Shown here: positions 1 to 10,215 of the stretch, one piece after another
How the letters are laid out: every line of letters starts with the position of its first letter
Position numbering within the stretch: position 1 is the first letter of the stretch
NCBI GenBank assembly: GCA_020631735.1
Contig: CM036170.1
Coordinates: 70,819,737 to 70,883,736, forward strand
Origin: Saccharum officinarum
Taxonomy: Eukaryota > Streptophyta > Magnoliopsida > Poales > Poaceae
Length of the DNA: 64,000 nucleotides
Reading direction: 5' to 3'
The notes under the pieces: model-generated
What the model was told of the DNA's origin: nothing
Database searches by the model: none
The model's input: only the letters and a program-made list of their open reading frames with translations
Position numbers and translations under genes: made by a program

Positions 1-1130
1 ATTTGCAACCAAATACTCTAAAGTAAGAAATATTGGGCTTTCTTCCATGAAGTAGCTCATATAGGGTCTTCTCTAGCAATGGATGACAATATAGTCTATT
101 GATGTAGTAGCAAGCGGTATTGATTGCTTCATCCCAAAAAGATTGACTCACATTGTACTCATGAAGCATTGATCTAGCCATATCAAGCAATGTTCTATTC
201 TTTCTCTCAACTAGGCCATTTGATTGTGGAGTGTACTTGGCCGAGAATTGATGTCCAATGCCATAGTGATCACAAAGTTCTTCAATTCTTGTATTCTTGA
301 ACTCACTTCCATTGTCACTTCTCACTTTCTTGATTCTAATCTCAAACTCATTGTGAACTCTGGTGAGAAAGGTCTTAAAGGTGTCAAACACTTCACTTTT
401 ATCACTAAGAAAGAATACCCATGTGAATCTTGTGAAGTCATCCACTATGACAAAACCATACTTATTACCACCTATGCTTGAGTATGTTGTTGGGCCAAAT
501 AGATCCATGTGCATCAAATCAAATGCTTTGCATGTGCTCATTGTACTCTTCTTTGGATGTGAGCTTCCAACTTGCTTCCCGGCTTGACATGCACTACAAA
601 GCTTATTCTTCTCAAATTCAACATCTTTCAAACCATTGACAATATTGTGAGTTGTAAGCTTCTTCAATTGTTTCATGCCAACATGACCAAGCCTTCTATG
701 CCAAAGCCAACCCATGCTTGATTTGGAGATTAAGCAAGTTGTCAAGGAAGTTTCTCTAGCATTGAAGTCAACTAGATAGAGATTCTCATATCTAAAGCCC
801 TTGAATGCCACATTTGAACCATCCATACTAATGACTTCCACATCATCAACCCCAAAGATACATTTGTAACCAAGATCACATATTTGTGCCACGGATAGAA
901 GATTGAAATCCAAGCTTTCAACTAGCAACACATTGGAGATACTCAAGTCATTTGATATTGCAATCTTGCCCAAGCCAATAACCTTGCCTTTTTTGTTATT
1001 GCCAAATGTGATAGAATCAACACCACTATCATTGTCATTGATTGAGTCAAACATTCTTGATGTACCGGTCATGTGTTGAGTGCACCCACTATCAATAATT
1101 CAATGCCTTCCTTCGGCTTTGTAATTGACC
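1..1130 (-). pseudogene. Copia (Sirevirus A) pol start: GAG-pre-integrase and integrase core, runs off window
   Basis: Reading the minus strand from about 1110 downward gives a Copia pol start: the protease-type motif IDSGCTQHMT, then a GAG-pre-integrase segment with the WHRRLGH motif and the CSACQAGKQ zinc-binding end, then the integrase core with HMDLFGPT, VRSDNGSEF and YTPQSNGLVERKNRT. The frame is open to the window edge, so RT and RNase H lie outside. The tryptophan normally before the protease motif is a TGA stop here (about 1100, TGG to TGA), so this copy is probably non-functional. Integrase would insert element cDNA into host DNA. The same segment occurs at 61564-62721 in element C, which supports the assignment. 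Confidence 0.85.
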
Positions 1131-1140
1131 TACAAGCAAA

Positions 1141-3198
1141 TCAATGAAGCTTAGGTACCCATTTTTGCTTGGGTCCTTGTAGGTTAGTAACTAAGCTCTT
1201 TGGTACCCAAATAGCCTTCTTCTTTGGGCCAACAATGGGTGTACCAATAAACTTAGCTTTCACACCCTTCACACCTTTAGTAAGCACATAGCAAGAATCA
1301 AAAGGTATAGCATTAACAAGTTTCTTGCTTTGGTTCTTTTTATTGCAATTATGCTCTAGGTGCCCAACTTGCTTGCATCTATTGCAAAACCGACCATTGC
1401 CCTTCACAAAGCTAGACTTTGGAGTTGCAAAGGCCGACTTGCCTTTCTTAGGGATGTAGCCCAATCCCTCTTTGTTAAGAGAGAACCTTTGGCTACCCAA
1501 GCACTTAAGCAAGCGAGCCTCACCACCATAGGCCTTGCCTAGGGCGTGAGTGAGCTCATCCACCTCTTTCTTGAGAGTCTCATTCTCAACCATTAGTGAG
1601 ACATCACAAGTGAAACCATCACTAGTAGTGGAGGTAGAGTCGGTGTTGGTGGATGAAGAGCTACAAGAAGGGTTAGCATTTGACATGATGATAGGTTCAT
1701 TAGAGGATTCATCAATTATATCACATGTAACACCTATATCACATGATACAACAACCTCCTTCTTTGCTTGTTGCTCAAGTAGCAATGAGTGAGCTTTTTC
1801 AAGCTTGGAATGAGCCTTACCAAGATCCTCATGGTCTTCCACTAGACTCTCATGAGTGGTCTTAAGCTCACTAAGAACTTTCTCAAGTATTGCTACTTTT
1901 ATTGAAAGCTTCTTACACTCCTTGTCCTTGGCAATAGCTATGTCTCTAGTTTGTTGCATCAAGTCATATAGTTGTTCTTTAGTTGGTTCATCATCATCAT
2001 TTGCATTATCATTATCATTATCATTATCATTATCACTATCATGAGCATATTCTATTTCACTTTCTTCATCACTCTCATCATATATTACCTTAGTTTCTTT
2101 GGCCATGAGGCACGACGAGGATGAATCAAATAGTGATGGCTTCTTGTTGATAGCAATGGAAGCAAAAGCCTTGTTGGATGATGATTCTTCTTCTTCACCA
2201 TCATCACTTTCCCAAATGACCACATAGGCTCTATTCTTGCCCTTCTTGAAAGTCATCTTGGCTTCTCTCTTTTTCTTCTCAAACTTGCCCCTCTTGTTGT
2301 TCTTCTTGTCATAGGGACATTCGGCTTGAAGATGTTCGGTGCTATCACAATTGAAGCACTTCCTTTGTTGCTCATTGCTCTTGAAATAGTTATTTCTCTT
2401 TTTGAAGCCTCTTCTCTTGATAAGCATCTTGCCAATATTCTTGACAACTAGAGCAAGTGCCTCATCATCAATTTCCAATTCTTCATCTTCTTCATTGTCA
2501 TCTTCTTCTTGAATTGAAGATTTGCCCTTAGAGGAGGTGGCCTTGAATGCCACGGTCTTCTTCTTCTTTTCTTCCTCCTTCTCATCAACATCTTGATCAT
2601 ACTTGTCAAAGGTTAATACCTCTCTAAGCAAATCATTGGGCTTCATTGCATCAAGCCCATCTCTTTGTAGCATCATGATCAACATTTTGAATCTTTTTGG
2701 TAAGCTCAATAAGAACTTGTGGCAAAAATCTTGGTCTTGTGTCTTGTGCCCCAAGCTCTTGAGATCATTCACAATGACTTGTAATCTATGAAACATTTCT
2801 AAGATTGTTTCTTCTTCTTTCATCTTGAAGTTCTCAAACTCACTCTTAAGTCCATATAGCTTGGCACTCTTTACAACCTTAGTGCCCCCATATGTTTCAC
2901 TCAACCTTGTCCATACTTCATTTGCCAATTCTAAATCCTTGATGCCCTCAAATACTTTTATGTCAATACCATTGTAAAGTGTATTGAGAGCCATTCTATT
3001 GCATGTTCTATTTGCTCTATCTTCATTGGTGAGATGATCGGGATCAATGATAGCAAAGTCTTTCTCGGTGACTTGCAAAACTCTCTCATGAATAGAACCA
3101 AGGTACATTGTCATTTTTCTCTTCCAATGAGCAAAAGAACTAACACCATCAAAGAACGGTGGCTTGCCCCCAACATGATTGAACACAATTTGAGCCAT
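1141..3198 (-). CDS. gag: Copia (Sirevirus A) gag polyprotein, 685 aa
   Basis: This is an intact gag-type frame. The N-terminal 200 residues match the plant UBN2/DUF4219 gag family (opening with GGKPPFFDG and FAHWKRKM). A lysine- and acid-rich stretch follows, then a CCHC zinc knuckle CFNCDSTEHLQAEC near residue 279. Next come a coiled coil at about 400-490 and a second knuckle, CNRCKQVGHLEHNC, near residue 603. Gag packages element RNA in cytoplasmic virus-like particles; the knuckles bind nucleic acid. The ATG at 3198 lies about 47 bp inside the primer-binding site, as expected for the first ORF. An ATTATC microsatellite (about 2005-2040) encodes an Asp-Asn run. Pol lies downstream in another frame, as in element C. 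Confidence 0.9.
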   Translation of the reverse strand: MAQIVFNHVGGKPPFFDGVSSFAHWKRKMTMYLGSIHERVLQVTEKDFAIIDPDHLTNEDRANRTCNRMALNTLYNGIDIKVFEGIKDLELANEVWTRLSETYGGTKVVKSAKLYGLKSEFENFKMKEEETILEMFHRLQVIVNDLKSLGHKTQDQDFCHKFLLSLPKRFKMLIMMLQRDGLDAMKPNDLLREVLTFDKYDQDVDEKEEEKKKKTVAFKATSSKGKSSIQEEDDNEEDEELEIDDEALALVVKNIGKMLIKRRGFKKRNNYFKSNEQQRKCFNCDSTEHLQAECPYDKKNNKRGKFEKKKREAKMTFKKGKNRAYVVIWESDDGEEEESSSNKAFASIAINKKPSLFDSSSSCLMAKETKVIYDESDEESEIEYAHDSDNDNDNDNDNANDDDEPTKEQLYDLMQQTRDIAIAKDKECKKLSIKVAILEKVLSELKTTHESLVEDHEDLGKAHSKLEKAHSLLLEQQAKKEVVVSCDIGVTCDIIDESSNEPIIMSNANPSCSSSSTNTDSTSTTSDGFTCDVSLMVENETLKKEVDELTHALGKAYGGEARLLKCLGSQRFSLNKEGLGYIPKKGKSAFATPKSSFVKGNGRFCNRCKQVGHLEHNCNKKNQSKKLVNAIPFDSCYVLTKGVKGVKAKFIGTPIVGPKKKAIWVPKSLVTNLQGPKQKWVPKLH

Positions 3199-3244
3199 TT
3201 TTCACACCGAAGGATGTTAAGCCTTGATTAAAACGGTGACCACG

Positions 3245-3256
3245 GCTCTGATACCA
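3245..3256 (-). other. Primer-binding site of Sirevirus A (initiator tRNA-Met type)
   Basis: The minus strand reads TGGTATCAGAGC, the standard Copia primer-binding site complementary to the 3' end of initiator tRNA-Met. It lies two bases inside the LTR terminus. It fixes element A as minus-oriented and the LTR to its right as the 5' LTR. Confidence 0.93.
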
Positions 3257-3258
3257 CT

Positions 3259-5467
3259 TGTAAGGTCCTAGATGGCTAGAGGGGGGGTGAATAGCCTATA
3301 AAAATTTCTACACAAGCCACTAAGCAAACTTGTTAGAATAACAAACGGCGCAAAACGAGTTTTGCTTAGCCTACGGTTGTGATGCAAGCCTCCTATCCAC
3401 AAGACTAGTAGATTATGATCTCTAGTTCACACAAGGGCTAAGTCACTAATCTTATACTAGTGAGCAAGCTAACAACAACTAGCAAAGCTACTACTAGAGC
3501 TACACAAGATAATCTAGTAAATGTAAATACAAGAGAGAGGATTGAGTATCTTATACCAACGGTGTAGTGAAGATGTTGCCAATCACCAAGATGATATACA
3601 AACAATCAATATTGACAACAACACAATATGAAGACCAATCACCGGGAGAAAAGAGACACAATATTTTTGTTCACCCGGTGTTCACTTGTGCACCGACAAG
3701 CTACGTCACCGGTTGTGTCGACCAACACTTAGATGGTTCCTCGGTGTGACCCTCAAGTCACTTGCCCCTCAAGGCATGCCCCGCAAGGCACCGCAAGACA
3801 CCACTCTCAAGTGAGGTAACTCAATGACACGCGCAATGTAATAGAGTTGCTTTTGGCACTCCGCCGAGGAAAGCACAAGAACCTCTTACAATCAACCGGA
3901 GGTGGCCAAGAACAATCACCTTCTCTTGCCAACGCCTCCAATAATCTCCAAGCCGGCTAGGAGCGGTACTCTCCAAGAGTAACAAGAAATCCACCGGCTA
4001 AACCACCCACAAGTGCCACTAGATGCCCTCAAGCTATGCAATGCACTTTGGGAGCACTCAATCTCACTTTTGATTTGCAATCAAGCAAGAGAGAAGAGTG
4101 GGAGGAGATACTCTAGCTCAAAGGATGCACAAGTATGTTAGAAATCATGAGAGACCTCCCCAAGGGCCGGCCAACAAATATTTATAAGCATCCCATCCAA
4201 ATAGAGCCGTTATACCCCTTCACTGGGTCTTTTTCGGGATGACCGGACGCGCCGGTCAAAACTGACCGGACGCGCTCAACCGCGTCCGATCCTCCAACGG
4301 TCACTGCGCCAACGATCAAACCCTATGACCGGATGCGCTTCTCATAACGACCGGACGCGCCGGTCCTGAGTGACCGGACGCGCTCCAGTCAACGACCGGA
4401 CGCGCCGATCGCATAGCACCGAGCGCCCGCGAAGTAACAACCGGACGCGCTCCAGGCAACGACCGGACGCGACAGTGCCCGCGTCCGGTTAGAGTCCAGT
4501 AAGCTCCCTCAACGACCGGACGTGTCCGATCGCGTGTGACCGGACGCGCCTCGCGTCCGATCATCCTTGCGAACTGCTGTTCCCTCTGGGCAATTGACCG
4601 GACGCGCCGGTCCCACGAGTGACCGGACGCGCCGGTTGCAAACCCTAGCACCCACGCGCCTGACTACTGTGAAGTACTGACCGAACGCGTCCGGTCATAC
4701 CATGACCGCGTTTGGTGCAGCGTCTGGTTACCTCTGTGACCTCCGTTCGCCTCTGTTTCTTTTCTAACTTCCGGCGTAGTGGAAAATAGGCATTTCAAGT
4801 TCCCAAAAACGAGAGAGAGACCCAAACCCTCTCTACCGCTCAAACTTCATCGCCTTCGTAAATGTGCCAACACCAACAAGTGATCACCACCTTGTGTACG
4901 TGTGTTAGCATTTTCATAATCATTTTCGAAGGTTTTCCAGTTAGCTCACTAGGCCCTACATGCAATGCACTTCATGAATTCACCTAGTGGCACCCATGCG
5001 TCGAATAACCGATAAGACTTTCCCTCTTAATAGTTCGGCTATCGATCCTAAACCACTCACACTCTCTATGGTGTCTTGAGTGCAAAACAAAATGGCCCTG
5101 TGGTTATACCTTTGCCTTGAGCCCATTTTGTTCTCGCAAAAGATATGATCCACTTCATATCATCACATGACCGTCTCGATCCATCGACCTTGACTTCACT
5201 TGCTCTTCACCGTTGCATCGGTCCGTCGGCGCCAAGTCTTGCTCAAGCTTCACCATCACATGGTCCTTCGCTTCGAAGCCTCGACTTGCCCTTCACCTTC
5301 ACAACCGGTCCATCGAGCCAAGCATCATCTTGGTCTTCATCATCTTGGTCACATGAGTCAATGTCATGTTTCATATTCAATGACCACCTTTATCTAAATC
5401 ATCCACTTAGATACAAAGGTTAGTCCTAGGTTTCATCAATTAGCCAAAACCAAACTAGGGACTTTCA
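3259..5467 (-). mobile_element. 5' LTR of Sirevirus A (2209 bp)
   Basis: On the minus strand the LTR begins TGAAAGTCCC (5467) and ends CCTTACA (3259), next to the primer-binding site. A TATA box (TATAAATA on minus, 4179-4186) marks the promoter. Upstream of it sits an array of CCGGACGCG palindromic units. The 3' end (TTCACCCCCCCTCTAG) resembles the end of LTR B at 46451. The partner LTR is outside the window, so the target duplication cannot be checked; it should be the five bases following 5467 (ATGGC). Confidence 0.85.
4238..4720. repeat. CG-rich palindromic repeat array in LTR A
   Basis: About fifteen to twenty degenerate copies of a unit with consensus near TGACCGGACGCGCCGGTCA occur here, spaced irregularly at 15-40 bp. 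The unit is largely self-complementary. The array is in U3, immediately upstream (minus sense) of the TATA box at 4179-4186. Similar arrays lie at 45170-45690 and 63823-64000. CG-rich palindromes near the promoter are a known feature of Sireviruses. Confidence 0.85.
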
Positions 5468-8400
5468 ATGGCGTCGAACTCCGGTATCCTCAATTCTGCC
5501 CCCTCTACTCCTGTTCATTGTCATATTATTGTCGGCAATGGCCAGTCTCTTCCCACACATTGTACTGGCCATGCCTCCATCCCTACTCCTTCCTCTTTTC
5601 CTTTGCAACTTCGCAATGTTTTAATTGCTCCTCAAATTGTCAAGAATCTGATTTCAGTGCGTGCTCTAACCTGTGATAATTTAGTATCTGTTGAATTTGA
5701 TCCCTAGGGTTTTTCCATTAAGGATCTCCGTACCAAGATGGCGCTCCTCTGATGTGATTCCTCAGGAGATCGCTATACCATCCAGGGTTCCTTGGCACCA
5801 TCTGCAGCAACTCCGGTGCGCCCTGCAACAGCTCTCCTCGCCTCCACTGACAGCATGACCTGGCATGCGTGTCTTGGTCACCCCGGTCAGGATACGCTCC
5901 AGCATCTGTCCCGTTCCATTGGCTTTTCCTGCACCAAATCCAGCCGTCACACTTGCCATGCGTGTCGCTTAGGCAAACATGTACGCCTACCATTTAGTGC
6001 TTCCAATAATGTTTCTGCTTTTTCATTCCAACTTTTGCATTGTGATGTCCGGACATCCCCAATTTTAAGCAATTTTGGTTATCAATACTATCTTGTCATT
6101 TTGGATGATTACTCTCATTATGCCTGGACGTTCCCGTTGCGCCACAAATCTGATGTTCTCCCTACCCTGATTTCCATTCATGCATTTGTGCGCACGCAGT
6201 TTCAGGTTCCCATCATGTGTCTCCAAACGGAAAATGGCAAAGAGTTTGATAACTCGGCGTCTCATGCATTATTTGCCACGCACGGCATTGCTCTACGCCT
6301 AACATGTCCATACACATCACAACAAAACGAGCGTGTTGAACGCGTTCTATGCACGCTGAATGACGGTTTTGCGTGCCCTTCTGTTTCAGGCCTCGGCACC
6401 GCTTACGTTCTGGCCTGATGCGCTCGCAGCGTACACATACCTGCTTAATTGCCTCCCATGTCACCCTCGTGCACACGCCACGCCCTACGAGCTCCTGTTC
6501 GGCGCACCGCCAGAGTACGCCCACCTCCGCATCTTTGGCTGCCTTTGCTATCCCAATACCGCTGCAACCGCACCACATAAGCTCGCACCACGTTCTGCAC
6601 GATGCATTTTCCTCGGCTACCCACTCGATCAACATGGCTACAAATGCTACAATCCAGTGACCAAGTGGGTTATAATCTCTCATCACGTCTATTTTGATGA
6701 GACATGTTTTCCCTTTGCGCAGGATGCCACAACGACGACGGGAGCTCACCAATGCCAGCCATGCATCGACGACGTGATCCAGATCCCCACTGGAATGTGA
6801 ACGTTGCGACGTCATGCGCCAGCGCCTCCACATGGAGAATAAGCAGGCGATCCTCCACTACGCGGACGTGCGGCCACACCTTCGCGACAACATCCTGCCG
6901 CGTCGAATGACCCTCCTACGTCTCCCGCACCGTCGCCATCGTCATCGACACCAGCACCCACGGCTCCATCTCCACCACCGGCTCATCAAACACCCGATGA
7001 TCACGCATGCCCGGGACGGCATTCGACTGCCTAACCCCAAGTACGCGAACGTGGCCACGACGGACGCCATCACGCCGCCGCCGTCTTCGGTTCGGGCTGC
7101 TCTCCGCGATCCAGAGTGGCTCGCAGCCATGCAGGCGGAGTTCGACGCACTTCAGGCGAACTGTACCTAGACACTTGTGCCCCGGCCACCACATGCGAAT
7201 GTCATCAGTGGGAAGTGGCTTTTCAAGAACAAGCTCAACCCTGACGGCACGCTGGAGAGACGCAAGGCGCGGTGGGTCGTGTGTGGATTCTCTCAACGCC
7301 TTGGCATGGACTTCCACCAGATGTTCTCGCCGGTGGTTAAACCAGCAACCATCCGGATGGTGCTTCACCTTGCCGTGACATGCCGATGGCCTATCCATCA
7401 ACTGGATGTCAAGAACGCCTTCTTGCACGGCGATCTCGCCGAGCACGTCTACTGTCACCAACTCGTCGGCTTCATCGACTCATCCCGGCCCGATCATGTC
7501 TGTCTGCTGATCAAGTCCCTCTATGGACTCAAGCAGGCACCTAGGGCGTGGTTTCAGCGACTCAGCACTCACCTTCGTGGCATGGGCTTCGTTGCCACAT
7601 GCTTCGACAGCTCCCTATTCGTCTACAGCCATGGCGCTCAAGCGGCGTACCTTCTTGTCTGCGTTGATGACATTATCCTCACTGCATCGACACCATCCTT
7701 GTTGCATGACATCATCAACAAACTGTGTTAGGCCTTTGCCATAAAGGACCTTGGCACCCTGTACTTCTTCCTTAGTGTTCAGGTGCGTCGTGATGATGAC
7801 GGCTTCCTCCTCAACCAATCTCAGTACACGGAGGACATCCTCGAGCGAGCGGGGATGGCCAACTACAAGCCAGCCTCCACTCTAGTGGAGGCCAAGCCAA
7901 AGCTGTCAGCAGCAGATGGAAAACCTACGGAGGATGGCTCCTTCTACCGCAGCATCACTGGCGCGCTCTAGTATCTCACACTAACGCGACCGGACATTGC
8001 GTATGCAGTGACCCAGGCGTGCTTACACATGCAGGCTCCACATGATGTGCACTGGAACCTCGTCAAGCGTATCCTACGCTATCTCCGCTGCACAATTCAC
8101 CACGGCATCAGGATCTCTGTGACACCGTCGACTGAGCTCAAGGTGTACTCCGACGCTGACTGGGCTGGATGCCCGGACACTCGACGCTCGACCTCAGGCT
8201 ACTGCGTCTTCCTTGGGAACTCTCTGGTGTCATGGTCGTCGAAGCGCCAAACGACGGTATCCCGATCTAGCACAGAGGCCAAGTACTGGGTTGTGGCCAA
8301 CGCTGCTGCGGAGTGCTGTTGGCTTAGGAATCTGCTTCGTGAACTTCATGTGCGCATCGACAAGGCCACGGTAGTCTACTGTGATAATGTCTCAGTGGTT

Positions 8401-8621
8401 TACCTGTCTGAAAACCCAGTGCACCATCGACAAACGAAGCATGTGGAGCTTGACATCCATTTTGTGCGAGAGAAGGTTGCCCTTGGCCAGTTCAAAGTTC
8501 TGCACATCCCGACTCAGCACCATTTTGCAGACATTATGACAAAAGGGCTACCTACACCTTTGTTCAACGAATTCAGAGACAGTTTATGCATACGGACGAC
8601 CGAAGCTTCAACTAAGGGGGG
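5468..8621 (+). pseudogene. Broken Copia (element E) pol: integrase, reverse transcriptase, RNase H
   Basis: The reading begins at SNSGILNS, the sequence just after the protease motif, because Sirevirus A is inserted there. GAG-pre-integrase (WHACLGH, CHACRLGKH) and the integrase core (5990-6350) follow, then a frameshift near 6360. RT is at 7177-7731 with LDVKNAFLHG, LYGLKQAPRAW and VCVDDI (the YVDD-type centre). RNase H runs 8008-8652 with DADWAGCPDTRRSTSGYC and STEAKY. Stops at 5705, about 5751, 7168, 7729 and 7969, plus the frameshift, show that it is dead. The second catalytic Asp of the integrase is Glu here (TENGKEF). Coding sequence ends close to the polypurine tract; there is no env-like gene. 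Confidence 0.92.
8614..8621 (+). other. Polypurine tract of Copia E
   Basis: AAGGGGGG sits directly before the LTR start TGTCAACG. It primes plus-strand DNA synthesis in LTR retrotransposons. Confidence 0.85.
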
Positions 8622-8842
8622 TGTCAACGACCTATTCCTCCGCATACTATAGATAGACAAGGATCAGCGGTTAGTTTGTTGTATAGGGTCATGGTCACGT
8701 TCTGGACCGATTCTTCAGCTGATCCGAGTCTTCAGGTTAGCAGTTAGTAGCCTACGGCCACCAGTGCTCTGGCACTTGTAAATGTACTCATACACTGTCA
8801 TGGAATATGATCGAGCATTCTCTCCCATTCTTGTCTCTTACA
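8622..8842 (+). mobile_element. 3' LTR of Copia E (221 bp)
   Basis: It starts TGTCAACGACC right after the polypurine tract and ends CTCTTACA at 8842, giving TG...CA termini. The short length fits small-LTR Copia families. The 5' LTR is not in the window, so this end is judged from structure only. The following bases ATGGG are the expected target-duplication half. Confidence 0.75.
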
Positions 8843-10215
8843 ATGGGCAGCCTTGGACCTACATACAGGCAACATGAAGATGCCCTGTACTTGTTTGATA
8901 AAATATGTGTGCCCTTTTAATGCTTGCATGCCGTTCAGATCGTAATGTAGTTGTCCATCTTCATTTTGTTGACATGCATGACTATTTAAAGATTTGGCAA
9001 TTCCTAGGGTGCAAACTTTGGAAATGCCTGGTGAAAGGCACCTCAGATAGTCTCACAGCAAGCTCTCTTGGCGTTGGCGATTTAGCGGCTTACAAGCGGG
9101 GCTGAATTTCGTACATCTGCATGTAAGCCTATGTTCTTCACTATGTTTACTTTGTGATTTGCTCCTTAATTAAGATTGTGTATCATGCACAAGCTGAATT
9201 TGTCGATCATCTTACTGTTTTCATTAATGTACACTCCTGCCCTGAATATGCTGAACCCTCATTCAGTGTACATTAGACTTACGACCAACATAATGAAATA
9301 TTTGACAAAATGTGATGGCTTGGATGCATTCATGTATCATGAGCTATTCATGTAGGTTCCTTCTGTGTTGGTTAACTAAACTATTAAAGTAAATATGCTA
9401 GCTTATGGTTTAGATCATTCCTCTCATATTTATGCACGGCTAATATAGAACTGCAATTATCTGGGCCTGGACTTAGCTTATTTTATTATACACTTGGGAT
9501 GCAGTTTGAGAAATTGGACACACTTATAACTATGAATGGACATCTTGAAGTGTAAAATTTTGCTTCTCAAGTTTAGCATGTTATAATGATTTAATCTCTG
9601 ATTGAGGCACCTCATCACAGTTCTGCCAATCTTCTTCTTCTTCTTCTTTGCCTTCATTACGAAGTGTGAGGCTATTTTGCTTGGATGTAGAGCTTGCACA
9701 TGTTGTCAGTTGCTGAAAAGGGTATCAATCTGCAGTGCAAAACAATTTGCCTTGCATTGATCATGGACTAACTTGCCATTTAATTTGACATTAAACATAC
9801 ATATTTGATCATGCCTTGCTTTCATATACAAGAACATGGAAGATGCACATGCATCGTTGTTCTTAGCAAAAGGTAGTTCAGCTGGAATTGATGCTCGCTT
9901 TTCTATTGGATTAACAGCTCATGCGCCCAAGAGTGTTGGTCGTGGAGTTGTAGCAAATATTAATGCACCATTCCCATCAACATTAACATTTGTATTATTT
10001 CAGATGTTTATGCCTAACACAGGAGGAGCAATGTCTTCATTTTTTCTATCTTTTGGGATATCTTTAGCCTCAGATTATGCCCATGTAGCTGGGAGTTAGC
10101 TTTTGTTTTGATGGTCGTAAAAGAAATTGAGTAACCGAAGCCTGAAGGTGGTTGCTGTTGACACTTCAACTAAAGCGATTATTCTTGCTTAGTGCATATG
10201 TGTATGCTTAATTTT
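8843..10215. other. Gene-poor stretch with one unassigned ORF
   Basis: No complete gene is recognised. The frame 9836-10099 (+) encodes 87 residues (MEDAHASLFLAKGSSAGIDA...), with balanced composition, and could be a gene fragment or exon, but I recognise no family. A shorter frame at 8905-9105 also has no recognised match. A TTCTTC run lies near 9632-9645. The rest is AT-rich and without clear repeats. Confidence 0.4.

Noticed and set aside
1856..2044. Ser/Leu-rich plus-strand frame
   Set aside because: Complement of the gag A Asp/Asn microsatellite and coiled-coil region.
4238..4720. Regularly repeated units suggesting a CRISPR array
   Set aside because: Units are degenerate palindromes with irregular spacing inside an LTR of a plant retrotransposon.
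6213..7461. Minus-strand frames of 181 and 206 codons over Copia E
   Set aside because: Antisense shadows of integrase and RT coding sequence; no domain recognised.
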